A stretch of 64,000 nt of DNA from Aureispira sp050633105 (lineage in GTDB: Bacteria; Bacteroidota; Bacteroidia; Chitinophagales; Saprospiraceae). Under the pieces are notes generated by a model. It had not been told where the DNA came from and made no database searches. It saw nothing but the letters and a program-made list of their open reading frames with translations. The DNA lies in NCBI GenBank assembly GCA_050633105.1, contig JBOEFW010000053.1:186001-250000 (forward strand). Direction: 5' to 3'. Of this stretch, positions 52,103-61,222 are shown piece after piece. The first letter of the stretch is position 1, and every line of letters begins with the position of its first letter. The position numbers were made by a program, and so were the translations under genes.

Positions 52103-53155
52103 TTGACTGTTCTTCCAAATCTTACATTTTACCATAAAATCTGGAGTCTCTTACTCCTTGGCTGTTTATTGTGGGCTCCTGTTGCTGTGGCACAGGATAG
52201 TCTCTCACCAAGCCCTAAACCGAAACCTGTTCTGCCTAGTGTACGAACAGCAACAGCACCTAAAGTAGTACCGAGCACAGATATTGCCAAGGCAACTAGT
52301 ACCTCTTATTTTACGAATTCTTTCAAGGTACTACAAAGCAAGTTACCGCGCAAATACTACAATAATAATATCTTCGACATTGATGAATCGGATAACCCTT
52401 TTGCTTTAACAGGCGGCAATAAGAATCGTCAAAATACCGCTAAAGAGCAACGCAAAAAAGAGGGAACAGCCGTTTTCTCGCAATTGTTTGCCAGCAAAAG
52501 CAACAATGGACAACAAAGTACCCAATGGTTAATCTTTTTTCTCTTAGGAATTTTGTCGTTTATGGCAATGCTTTTGGCCATTTATCCTAAAGATGTTCGA
52601 CTCACTTTTCAGGCCTTTTTAAGTAGCAGTGCCAATAAGAATGTACAACGAGAACAGGCTGGATTTCTCAAAATAGAAAGCTTCACCAGCTACCTATTAT
52701 TTGTGTCTAGTATGGGGACTTTTTTGTTCTTAACCGTCGATATTCTCCAACCTGACAACCCTTTTAATAGCTTTGGAATGCTGTTGCTTTTCATTCTAGG
52801 GGTAGCCTGTGTTTACATCCTTAAACATTTTCAGCTTAAAGTTTTATCCTTCATTTTGCCTTGTCATCAAGAAATAGAGACCTATAATTTTATTATCTTT
52901 AATACTAATAAAGCACTCGGCTTCCTCCTAATCCCTTTACTCTTTTTAGTTGCTTATGTCCCCTCTGGTGCACAGTACACTGCTTTTTATGCTAGTGTTA
53001 TACTCTTAGGGCTAATCTATATGTACCGCACTTTAAAGGGCTTAGCAGCTGCTGCTAGTCTAATTTTATTTCGAAAATTCCATTTTATTGTTTACCTTTG
53101 TGCCGTCGAAATAGCTCCTATGCTGATTTTGCTGAAGCTATTGTATGTTTTGTAG
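52103..53155 (+). CDS. DUF4271 membrane protein
   Basis: A 350-residue protein with an N-terminal signal or first helix (KIWSLLLLGCLLWAPVAVAQ), a Pro/Ser/Thr-rich periplasmic stretch of about 100 residues, and about seven transmembrane helices in the C-terminal two thirds, the DUF4271 region. The start codon is TTG at 52103; no ATG lies between it and the preceding non-coding DNA. A -7-like box (TACATTTG, 52045-52052) is upstream. In Bacteroidota this gene regularly precedes hemD, as here with 41 bases between them; its function is unknown. Confidence 0.8.
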   Translation: MTVLPNLTFYHKIWSLLLLGCLLWAPVAVAQDSLSPSPKPKPVLPSVRTATAPKVVPSTDIAKATSTSYFTNSFKVLQSKLPRKYYNNNIFDIDESDNPFALTGGNKNRQNTAKEQRKKEGTAVFSQLFASKSNNGQQSTQWLIFFLLGILSFMAMLLAIYPKDVRLTFQAFLSSSANKNVQREQAGFLKIESFTSYLLFVSSMGTFLFLTVDILQPDNPFNSFGMLLLFILGVACVYILKHFQLKVLSFILPCHQEIETYNFIIFNTNKALGFLLIPLLFLVAYVPSGAQYTAFYASVILLGLIYMYRTLKGLAAAASLILFRKFHFIVYLCAVEIAPMLILLKLLYVL

Positions 53156-53196
53156 AGGTTATTGACACAACTTCTAAGAGAAAGTAACAGATCTGA

Positions 53197-53985
53197 ATGG
53201 CAACAAATACACAAGACCGTCTCAACAAAGTGGAGAACATTTTGGTGACGCAAATGACGACCTCGAATAATCGAGCTCCCTATGATAAACTCGTTGAAAA
53301 GTTTGGCTTACAAATAGATTATCGTCCTTTTACTGAGGTGATTCCAGTTACCTCCAAGGAATTTAGAAAGCAGAAAATTAATCTAGAAGAATATACTGCT
53401 ATTATTTTAACTAGTAAAAGCGCTATAGACCACTTCTTTAGATTATGTGAAGAAATGCGCTATAAAGTGCCAACCGACTTAAAGTACTTCTGTAAATCGG
53501 AAGCTGTCGCTTTATACTTGCAAAAACACATTGTTTACCGCAAACGTAAAGTATTTTTTGGCAAGCGTACACTCGCTGACCTTAAACCATCTTTGATCAA
53601 GCACAAGAAGAAAGAGAAATTCTTATTGCCTTGTTCTAATTTAGGTGGTCGTAATTTTACAGCATTCTTAGAAGAGAATGGCTTTGATTACAAGGAGTCA
53701 ACGATGTATTTGGCAGCAAGCAGCGACATTTCTGACCTAGAAGATGTATTTTATGACATCTTGGTCTTTTTTAGTCCATTAAGCTTGAATTCTTTGTATG
53801 ACAACTTCCCTGACTTCAAACAAAACAACACTCGTGTTGCAGCCTTTGGTAAAACAACCGCTCAGGCCGTGTTAGACAAAGGTTTAACCTTAGACATTGA
53901 AGCCCCTAATCCTGATACGCCTTCTATGACAATGGCGATCGAGCGATACATCCGCGAAACATTAAAAGATGCCTCGAATAAGTAG
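53197..53985 (+). CDS. hemD: uroporphyrinogen-III synthase
   Basis: HemD cyclises hydroxymethylbilane with inversion of ring D to give uroporphyrinogen III in haem and cobalamin synthesis. The 262 residues match the divergent Bacteroidota form: an N-terminal extension (about 25 residues), then IDYRPFTEVIPVTSKEFRKQ, YTAIILTSKSAIDHFFRLCE, LPCSNLGGRNFTAFLEENGF and FFSPLSLNSLYDNFPDF, and a final FGKTTAQAVLDKGL. HemD is poorly conserved, but the TSKSAI and FGKTTA blocks and the DUF4271 neighbour support the call. A perfect hairpin terminator follows 16 bases after the stop. Confidence 0.88.
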   Translation: MATNTQDRLNKVENILVTQMTTSNNRAPYDKLVEKFGLQIDYRPFTEVIPVTSKEFRKQKINLEEYTAIILTSKSAIDHFFRLCEEMRYKVPTDLKYFCKSEAVALYLQKHIVYRKRKVFFGKRTLADLKPSLIKHKKKEKFLLPCSNLGGRNFTAFLEENGFDYKESTMYLAASSDISDLEDVFYDILVFFSPLSLNSLYDNFPDFKQNNTRVAAFGKTTAQAVLDKGLTLDIEAPNPDTPSMTMAIERYIRETLKDASNK

Positions 53986-54001
53986 TAGAGCTATCTATTT
54001 T

Positions 54002-54034
54002 AAAGGCGCTTTTGATCACGTCAAAAGCGCCTTT
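54002..54034 (+). terminator. intrinsic terminator after hemD
   Basis: AAAGGCGCTTTTGA (54002-54015) pairs perfectly with TCAAAAGCGCCTTT (54021-54034) around TCACG, with T-rich sequence after it. Confidence 0.9.
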
Positions 54035-54173
54035 CTTATTGTAACACAGTAATTTTCGTCAAAAAAAAATCATTTTATGTCATTTAAAGGCATCTAGTTT
54101 TTTTTCTTTGTAATCTTGATGTACATTTATAAATACCTTAATATTCCCCTTTATGTCCTAAGGTAACTTGTCT

Positions 54174-54881
54174 ATGAATAATCAAACGGCGATATTAATT
54201 TTTACGCGCACTGCTCAAGAAGAAGCGCAACAGAAGTGGTCTGCCCAATTAGGGTCAGCTGCTAATGGTCGTCATATTGCCCAAACACTCATTGCACATA
54301 CCCGCAAAGTAGCCAAGGCAACAGGTTATCCTGTCATAGAAGTTTCTACTCAACATCAACAAGGACAATCCTTTGGGGCACGCCTAAGTCACGCCATTCA
54401 AAACATTTGGAATCGTGGTTTTGAGAACGTGTTAATTGTGGGAACAGATACCCCAAGTATTAGCACAAAATTATTACAACAAGCAGCCAATCAAATCACC
54501 CCTACTCAGAGCGTGATTGGCGCTGCAACCGATGGTGGAGCTTATCTAATAGGCTTACATTATCGCCAATTTAACGCCGATAGTTTTGCCACTCTACCTT
54601 GGCAACAAGAAGAATTATATCGAGCGTTAAGCGCACACTTATCACAAGACGACCAAGCACTACATTTGTTGCCTATACTTTCTGATATTGACCATTGGGA
54701 AGCATTGGTACATTTTATACAGACGACCCCTTTGTCGCTCTTACAAGTCCGTTTGCGCTATTATTTGCTCTCTTCAGAGCAAGCGACGACTCTATTGCCG
54801 CTTCCAAAAGCTTGGAATAAAAATTTTACGGCACCTACTTATAACCGTCCTCCGCCGATTAGCACTGTTATCCGCGCTTAA
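54174..54881 (+). CDS. DUF2064 family glycosyltransferase-like protein
   Basis: A 235-residue cytoplasmic protein of the GT-A-like DUF2064 (TIGR04282) family. Recognisable parts are ILIFTRTAQEE at the N-terminus (normally the nucleotide-binding strand), QSFGARLSHAI, the DxD-like VGTDTPSISTKLL and AATDGGAYLIGL. The family is thought to use nucleotide sugars, but no substrate is known. ATG 54174 is preferred to a TTG two codons upstream. A 9-bp hairpin follows. The gene lies just upstream of susC with a 117-base gap and is probably a separate unit. Confidence 0.85.
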   Translation: MNNQTAILIFTRTAQEEAQQKWSAQLGSAANGRHIAQTLIAHTRKVAKATGYPVIEVSTQHQQGQSFGARLSHAIQNIWNRGFENVLIVGTDTPSISTKLLQQAANQITPTQSVIGAATDGGAYLIGLHYRQFNADSFATLPWQQEELYRALSAHLSQDDQALHLLPILSDIDHWEALVHFIQTTPLSLLQVRLRYYLLSSEQATTLLPLPKAWNKNFTAPTYNRPPPISTVIRA

Positions 54882-54936
54882 TCGACACCATTCCAGTTTA
54901 ATCAAGACCGACCCCTCTTTTTTGACGATCACCAAG

Positions 54937-54985
54937 ATCTAACACCCTTTCTGTGTTGGATTATTGGCATTTTATTATCTTTTTT
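54937..54985 (+). terminator. hairpin with T-rich tail between DUF2064 and susC
   Basis: ATCTAACAC (54937-54945) pairs with GTGTTGGAT (54953-54961, one T-G pair). T-rich sequence with six T follows by 54985. It should end DUF2064 transcripts and lies 14 bases before the susC start, so it could also act as an attenuator. Confidence 0.6.
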
Positions 54986-54998
54986 ATAGTACAATTTT

Positions 54999-57900
54999 AT
55001 GAAACAACGTTTTCTACTAGGATTGTTATGTCTATTGTTGAGTACAGTAGCTTACGCACAACATCGCCTTAGTGGTAAGGTGATGGACCAAGAAAGCCAA
55101 GAACCCATTTTTGGCGCTTTGATTTATGAAAAAAACACCACTACTAGTGCCGTCTCTACGGATGATGGGGTTTATGAATTAACCGTGAGTTCTGACACAG
55201 CTACGGTTGTTTTTACTTATCTAGGAATGACCAACCTAGAAGTTCAATTAAAAGGCAATACCAATCTAGATGTTGTTCTTACCTATTCTACTGCTAGCCT
55301 CAAAGAAGTCGTTGTTACAGCACTAGGCATTGAACGCCAAAAGAAGGCCTTGGGTTATGCTACACAGGAGATTGATGGCGCGACCCTTCAAAATGTTCGC
55401 CAAGAAAACTTAATTAATGGCTTAGCAGGTCGAGTAGCGGGGGTACAAATCACTAACGGTTCTACAGGAATTGGTTCGTCTTCTCATATTTTCATCCGTG
55501 GACAATCTTCTCTTTCTGGTAATAACCAAGCTCTATTTGTAGTGGATGGTATTCCAATTAGCAATGAGTTGATTGCGAACAATACCGAAACCTCTGCTGC
55601 GGGGTTTCAAGAAGTAGATTATGGCAATGGTGCAGGGGAAATTAGCCCTGATGACATCGCTTCAATCAATATTCTAAAAGGACCTAGTGCAACGGCTTTG
55701 TATGGCGCTCGTGCAGCGAATGGAGTGGTTGTTATTGAAACTAAATCTGGCAAAAACAAGCGTGGTATTGGCGTTTCGATCAATAGTAGTGTCACTGCGG
55801 AATCCATCTTGCGTTTACCAGAATATCAAAATGAATATGGACAAGGTGTTGGAACTGACTTTGCCTATGTAGATGGCAATACAGGCGATGGTGGCTCTAT
55901 CTTAAGCTATGGGCCTCGTTTAGATGGTCGTTTGGTGCCTCAATTTGACGGTACTTCTATTGGCCCAAATGGAGAAACCTTACGTGGAGGAGATGTTATT
56001 TCTAGAAATGGGGCTCCTATCACAGCTACTCCTTGGGTCGCGCGCCCTAATAACGTTCGCGACTTCTTTCAGACAGGAGTCACCTTCATCAATAATGTTG
56101 CCTTGACAGGCGCCAATGATAAAGGCCATTTCAGAATCTCTTATACCAACCTTAATAACAAAGGAATTGTACCTGGTACGGACTTAGGACGCCATAGTTT
56201 TTCTGTAAGTGGGGGCTATAATTTAACAGAGCGTCTCTCTGTAAAAACTTATATTAACTACATTAACTCTAGTAGTAATAACCGCCCTGCAACAGGGTAT
56301 GGTTCTGAAAACATCATGTACTTGTTTACGTGGATGGGTAGACAGTCTAACGTCAGTAGCTTAAAAGAGTATTGGCAACGTGGACAAGAGGGGTTAGCGC
56401 AGTATAACTACAATTATGCTTGGATGGACAACCCTTATTTTGCTATGACAGAAAACCAAAATGGCTTTGGCAAACACCGTATCCTTAGCAATACTTCCTT
56501 GAATTATACCATTACAGAAGGCCTAAATTTGCGTTTCCGTAATGGGTTGGATTATTACAATGATCTAAGAACATCTAAGCGCGCATTTAGTACACAGCGT
56601 TTCCGCAATGGGGCTTATCGAGAGGATCAAGTTATTTTCTCAGAATTCAATACAGATTTCTTGTTGTCTTATGAGAAAAAATTGAGCGAAGATTGGCAGT
56701 TCTCTATTGCCTTGGGTGGTAATATGATGAACCAACAACTGCGTTATGGAAGTACAACGGCCAATGAATTATCGGTTCCTGGTATTTACAACTTTAACAA
56801 CTCTCGTGTTCCTTTAGCCATTGACCAGTACCAGCAGCAAAAACAGATTTTGAGTTTGTATGCCTTAGGACAAGTATCTTATAAGAGCTTCTTGTTTTTG
56901 GATATGACGGTACGTAATGACTGGTCCAGTACCTTGCCAATAAACAACAATGCTTATGCTTATTATTCATTTGCGCTGAGTGGAATTATCTCTGATATGG
57001 TCCAACTACCAAAAGCATTTAGCTTGGTAAAAGTACGCGCGAGTATTGCAAGTGTTGGTAATGATACCGATCCTTATAATCTCAACAATACCTTTGCTTT
57101 TGGTCAATTGTATGGTGCCAATCCAACGGTGACCAATTCTAGTACTTTATTAAACAGCCAATTGTTGCCAGAACGGACTACTGCCTATGAATTTGGGACA
57201 GATTTGCGTTTTTTCCAAGGGCGTTTCAATGTAGATGTGACTTATTATAATAACCTAAGTACCAACCAGATTATTGAGTTGCCTACTTCTACGGCAAGTG
57301 GTTATGTTTCTCGTATTGCCAATGGTGGGCAAATCCGTAGTGAAGGCTTGGAAGCCATTGTTTCGGCGACTCCTGTACGCACCAAGGATTTCCAGTGGAA
57401 CTTGTTTGCCAACTTTAGCCGCAATGTGTCTACCGTTGTAGCATTGCCTGAAGGGATTGAGCAGTATGTAACAGGATATTCTCGGGTGTATGATCGCTCT
57501 GATCGAAGTGTATTTTTCATTGCAACAGAAGGTGGTCGTGTTGGAGATATGTATGGAACTGGGCTAAAAGAAGTCAATGGACAACAAGTTTATGATGCGA
57601 ACGGAAACCCTGTAAAAGATCCAGAATTGCGTCTATTGGGGAATTACAATCCTGATTTTATTTTGGGTTTTGGGACAGAGGTTTCTTGGAAAGGATTGAG
57701 TTTAGGAATGCTCTGGGATTGGCGTCAAGGAGGAACAATTGTTTCTCGTACGTTGGCAATCGCTAGTACTTCTGGAGTATTGTCCAATACCTTAGTTGGG
57801 CGCGAGACAGGCGTTGTGGGAGATGGAGTTGTCAATGTGGGGACAGAAGATAACCCCAATTATGTTCCCAATACCACCGCTATTTCTGCCAACAATTACT

Positions 57901-58193
57901 ATGGTCAATATTATGATCGAGATAATGAAGCCAACGCTTTGTATGATGCTTCTTATCTCAAACTACGAGAAGTTCGCTTAAGCTATGCCTTGCCACAACG
58001 CTTGGTACAACGTCTACACTTTACAGGAATTCGCTTCTCTCTAATTGCTAAAAACTTAGCCATTTTCACAGAGAATCCACATTTTGATCCTGAACTAGCC
58101 GCCATGCAAGGCCGTAACTTTGCTTTTGGAGTAGAGGATATGTCTTATCCTTCTAGCCGTAGCTTTGGTTTAAGTATTCAATTGACCTTATAA
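54999..58193 (+). CDS. SusC/RagA-family TonB-dependent outer-membrane transporter
   Basis: A 1064-residue outer-membrane protein. Signal peptide to about residue 21 (YAQ), then a carboxypeptidase-regulatory-like beta domain (LSGKVMDQESQEPIFGALIY, 25-100), the SusC linker KEVVVTALGIERQKKALGYA, a plug (LINGLAGRVAGVQITNGSTG, IFIRGQSSLSGNNQALFVVD and SINILKGPSATALYGARAAN) and a 22-strand barrel to the C-terminal strand RSFGLSIQLTL. SusC works with SusD to import oligosaccharides or other nutrients using TonB energy. No glycoside hydrolase or ECF/anti-sigma genes are next to it, so this is not a typical polysaccharide locus. susD follows after 88 bases. Confidence 0.96.
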   Translation: MKQRFLLGLLCLLLSTVAYAQHRLSGKVMDQESQEPIFGALIYEKNTTTSAVSTDDGVYELTVSSDTATVVFTYLGMTNLEVQLKGNTNLDVVLTYSTASLKEVVVTALGIERQKKALGYATQEIDGATLQNVRQENLINGLAGRVAGVQITNGSTGIGSSSHIFIRGQSSLSGNNQALFVVDGIPISNELIANNTETSAAGFQEVDYGNGAGEISPDDIASINILKGPSATALYGARAANGVVVIETKSGKNKRGIGVSINSSVTAESILRLPEYQNEYGQGVGTDFAYVDGNTGDGGSILSYGPRLDGRLVPQFDGTSIGPNGETLRGGDVISRNGAPITATPWVARPNNVRDFFQTGVTFINNVALTGANDKGHFRISYTNLNNKGIVPGTDLGRHSFSVSGGYNLTERLSVKTYINYINSSSNNRPATGYGSENIMYLFTWMGRQSNVSSLKEYWQRGQEGLAQYNYNYAWMDNPYFAMTENQNGFGKHRILSNTSLNYTITEGLNLRFRNGLDYYNDLRTSKRAFSTQRFRNGAYREDQVIFSEFNTDFLLSYEKKLSEDWQFSIALGGNMMNQQLRYGSTTANELSVPGIYNFNNSRVPLAIDQYQQQKQILSLYALGQVSYKSFLFLDMTVRNDWSSTLPINNNAYAYYSFALSGIISDMVQLPKAFSLVKVRASIASVGNDTDPYNLNNTFAFGQLYGANPTVTNSSTLLNSQLLPERTTAYEFGTDLRFFQGRFNVDVTYYNNLSTNQIIELPTSTASGYVSRIANGGQIRSEGLEAIVSATPVRTKDFQWNLFANFSRNVSTVVALPEGIEQYVTGYSRVYDRSDRSVFFIATEGGRVGDMYGTGLKEVNGQQVYDANGNPVKDPELRLLGNYNPDFILGFGTEVSWKGLSLGMLWDWRQGGTIVSRTLAIASTSGVLSNTLVGRETGVVGDGVVNVGTEDNPNYVPNTTAISANNYYGQYYDRDNEANALYDASYLKLREVRLSYALPQRLVQRLHFTGIRFSLIAKNLAIFTENPHFDPELAAMQGRNFAFGVEDMSYPSSRSFGLSIQLTL

Positions 58194-58281
58194 AACTATT
58201 CCTTCCTCTTGGTCTGAATTACTCTTAGAATAACATCCAAAAGAGGCTTTCTTAACAAGAAGAAGACAAAATATAACCATA

Positions 58282-59727
58282 ATGAAATTTGTATATCAAA
58301 CGATGCTTTTGTTTTTGCTCGTCGCTAGTTTTTGGGCATGTAGCAAAGATTTTGAAGCCATTAATACCAATCCCAATGCCCCTGAGCAGGTCAATGCTCA
58401 ATTTTTATTAACCAATATCCTTTGGAATACTGCCAATAACAACGCTGTTGATGCTTGGAATGCAGGAAATTTCTTAGGTCAATTAACCGCTCGTACAGAG
58501 TTTAATGAAATTGACCGTTGGGATATTCGTACCAATACAGAGTTGTGGAACAAAAGTTACTTGTTGCTCAATGATATTCAATCCTTAGAACAATTGGTAG
58601 AAGACGGCAAAGCTAGTGAATCTTACAGAGGAATGGCTTTAGTTATGCGCGCTTTTTTGGCGGCAACATTGACCGATTTATGGGGCGATGTCCCTTATTC
58701 TGATGCGATTAAAGGGCGTACAGATGGTAACTTCACCCCTAATTTTGATACCCAAGAGGAAATTTATACGGGTACCAATGGGATTCTACAAAGCTTGCGC
58801 GATGCCAGTACTATTTTTGCGGCGGCTGCCAATGCGGCTCCTGTAAAAGGCGATATCATTTATAATGGCAATATCGACCAATGGCTGCGCTTGAGCAATT
58901 CACTCTTAGTCCGTTACTTGTTACGTATTTCTAATAAAATGAATGTAGCTACAGAACTACAAGCTTTAGTTACAGCAGGGGACTTAATGCAAAACAATAC
59001 CGATAATGGGTTGGTCGCCTACTTACCCACTGCTCCGAATCAATGGTTTGTTCATACCATTCGCGAAGGTGATTACAGCAATGTACGGATGTCCACCACT
59101 ATTGATTCTATATTAAGTGCTTATAACGATCCTCGTACCCCTGTTTGGTTCAAGCCTACCGCTAGTAGTCAAGGCACGGGAACATTGGTTTATGATGGGC
59201 TACCTAATGGCATTGGCCCTGGTAGTTTGGCGCAGTACAATATGGCTGACTTTTCTACTCTAGGAAATATTTTTAGAGAGCAACCTGCTGGCGTTAATGC
59301 CGTCTTGATGTCTTACAGTGAACTGCAATTTGCCTTGTCTGAGGCAGCCAACAGTGGTTTATTAAGTGGTTCAGCTCAAAACTATTATGAGGAAGGGATT
59401 CGTGCTTCTTTTAGTTATTACAATACTCCATTGCCTAGCAATTATTTATCCCAAACGGGGGTTGCGTGGAATGGTGATTTGAGTCAAATTATCACTCAAA
59501 AATGGCTGGCGTCTATGTTGGTTGGTTATGAAGGGTGGTTCAATTACCGTCGTACAGGTTTCCCTATTTTGAATACGGCTTTGGACAATTTGAACAACAA
59601 CCAAGTGCCTGTTCGTTACCGTTATCCAGATACGGAAAAAGCGGTTAATCCAACGAATTACAATGCGGCTGTAGCACGTATGGGGGGCGATAGCTATGAT
59701 GAAAGAGCTTGGTGGGAATTGCCCTAA
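58282..59727 (+). CDS. SusD/RagB-family outer-membrane lipoprotein
   Basis: A 481-residue substrate-binding lipoprotein of the SusD-like type 2 (PF12771-like) group. Lipobox ends at C20 (SFWACSKDFE). The first domain has INTNPNAPEQV and the region FLGQLTARTEFNEIDRWDI; TPR-like helices include YRGMALVMRAFLAATLTDLW, then GDVPYSDAI, a signature of the group. The C-terminus has WLASMLVGYEGWFNYRRTGF and PVRYRYPDTEKAVNP. SusD caps the SusC barrel from outside and hands the substrate to it. It is probably cotranscribed with susC, but the 15-bp hairpin after it suggests lower expression of the following symporter. Confidence 0.95.
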   Translation: MKFVYQTMLLFLLVASFWACSKDFEAINTNPNAPEQVNAQFLLTNILWNTANNNAVDAWNAGNFLGQLTARTEFNEIDRWDIRTNTELWNKSYLLLNDIQSLEQLVEDGKASESYRGMALVMRAFLAATLTDLWGDVPYSDAIKGRTDGNFTPNFDTQEEIYTGTNGILQSLRDASTIFAAAANAAPVKGDIIYNGNIDQWLRLSNSLLVRYLLRISNKMNVATELQALVTAGDLMQNNTDNGLVAYLPTAPNQWFVHTIREGDYSNVRMSTTIDSILSAYNDPRTPVWFKPTASSQGTGTLVYDGLPNGIGPGSLAQYNMADFSTLGNIFREQPAGVNAVLMSYSELQFALSEAANSGLLSGSAQNYYEEGIRASFSYYNTPLPSNYLSQTGVAWNGDLSQIITQKWLASMLVGYEGWFNYRRTGFPILNTALDNLNNNQVPVRYRYPDTEKAVNPTNYNAAVARMGGDSYDERAWWELP

Positions 59728-59746
59728 CCACTAACAAACTCTACTA

Positions 59747-59795
59747 TGATTGTTGTAGGGTCTCTTAACACAATCAGGGTACCCTACAACAATCA
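59747..59795. repeat. 15-bp perfect inverted repeat between susD and the symporter gene
   Basis: TGATTGTTGTAGGGT (59747-59761) and ACCCTACAACAATCA (59781-59795) pair perfectly around a 19-base loop. No T run follows directly. It is more likely an mRNA-stabilising or attenuating hairpin at the 3' side of susCD than a full terminator. Confidence 0.7.
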
Positions 59796-59827
59796 CTCAT
59801 TCTATACTTTTTAAGATCAAACAAATA

Positions 59828-61189
59828 ATGAACGATACCCTTCTGACTGGTCAATGGGCTTTGGTAATTGGTAGCAGCTTAGTCTTGCTCTTGTTATCAC
59901 CAACAGCCAAAACAGTAAAGAGCTTTTTCAAGGCAGAGACCCAACAAGGTAAAGCGCCTAATTTTTGGTTGTTAACCAGTAGTTTGGTCATTTCTTGGAT
60001 CTTTGCCAAATCTATTACAGTAGCTGCTGATTTGGGTGCTGCTTATGGATTGGTGGGAGGCGTTGCTTATGCCGCTTATTATCTGTCGTTTTGTGTGGCA
60101 GGGATTGTAATTTATCAATTGAGAAAGCAAGGTGGATTTGAAAGCATTCATCAGTTTTTGGCCAAGAAGCATGGACAAAGTGCGTTGTGGCTTTTTTCTA
60201 TTCTCATTGCCATTCGCCTCTTTAATGAAGTTTGGTCCAATACCATGGTCATTGGAAGTTACTTTGGAGCAGCTGGGACAAGTCCCTACTATTGGGCGAT
60301 TGTGGTTTTCACAGGATTGACCTTATTATATAGCCTCAAAGGAGGTATGCGCAGTTCTATGTTTACAGATGCCATTCAGATGGCCTTATTTGGTGTACTC
60401 TTAGCGATAGTGCTGAGTCAATTAATTCCAAATACAGAAGGAGGTGTTACTCGCTATGTACAAGAAGGAACCTGGTCTATGGCTACAGGGGTCAACTTAT
60501 TATTAGTAGCCCTTTTACAAGCCTTCAGTTATCCTTTTCATGATCCTGTTATGACAGATCGAGGTTTTGTTGCCCCTCCTAAAATTACCCTGCGAAGCTT
60601 TTTATGGGCGGGTGTTATTGGTGGAATCTGCATTATCTTGTTCAGTTTGGTTGGAGTTTATGCGCGCATTCATGGCTTAGAGGGCTCTGCTCCTGTCGCC
60701 GTTAGCAAGAGTTTAAGTATTCCTATGTTGTTAATTATGAATTTCATTATGATTACTTCTGCCTCTTCTACCTTAGATTCGACGTTCTCCTCTTTCTCCA
60801 AGTTGATTACTATTGATTTGGGCAACGCCCAAGCCATTACGGTGACTAAAGGGCGGTTGACAATGGCTATCCTAGCCGTTCTAGGCGTCTTGCCTGTTTT
60901 CTTAAACCCAGAGATTCTCTCTGCAACAACTGTTAGTGGAACAATGGTAATTGGGTTGGCTCCTGTTTTTGTGTGTTGGAAATGGAAGGTGCCTGCTTAC
61001 AGTTTTCACTTGTCTGTTGGCATGGGTTTATTAACGGGGTTTGTCTTAGTGATGGGTTGTCCTGATTCTCTCCTCTTTTTTGAAGGCAAATACGGGGATT
61101 TACTCTCTCTTAATTTAATTGGTTCTACTGCTTGCTTTATAGCATTTTTGGCCCCCAAATTTTTTATCTCTAAGCAACCTGTTGCTTAA
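59828..61189 (+). CDS. sodium:solute symporter family transporter
   Basis: A 453-residue inner-membrane protein with about 12-13 transmembrane helices of the SSF (LeuT-fold) family. Typical are SWIFAKSITVAADLGAAYGL, GGFESIHQFLAKKHG, the loop LKGGMRSSMFTDAIQMALFG (the SSF signature G-G-x-x-A/S-V-x-W/F-T-D) and SASSTLDSTFSSFSKLITID in the region that holds sodium ligands in relatives. It follows susD after 100 bases and precedes a phosphoesterase by 33 bases. Together with SusCD it would take a substrate from outside to cytoplasm. The substrate is unknown. Confidence 0.92.
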   Translation: MNDTLLTGQWALVIGSSLVLLLLSPTAKTVKSFFKAETQQGKAPNFWLLTSSLVISWIFAKSITVAADLGAAYGLVGGVAYAAYYLSFCVAGIVIYQLRKQGGFESIHQFLAKKHGQSALWLFSILIAIRLFNEVWSNTMVIGSYFGAAGTSPYYWAIVVFTGLTLLYSLKGGMRSSMFTDAIQMALFGVLLAIVLSQLIPNTEGGVTRYVQEGTWSMATGVNLLLVALLQAFSYPFHDPVMTDRGFVAPPKITLRSFLWAGVIGGICIILFSLVGVYARIHGLEGSAPVAVSKSLSIPMLLIMNFIMITSASSTLDSTFSSFSKLITIDLGNAQAITVTKGRLTMAILAVLGVLPVFLNPEILSATTVSGTMVIGLAPVFVCWKWKVPAYSFHLSVGMGLLTGFVLVMGCPDSLLFFEGKYGDLLSLNLIGSTACFIAFLAPKFFISKQPVA

Positions 61190-61222
61190 TTCCATCAGAT
61201 ATTTAGCATAAAATATTATACC

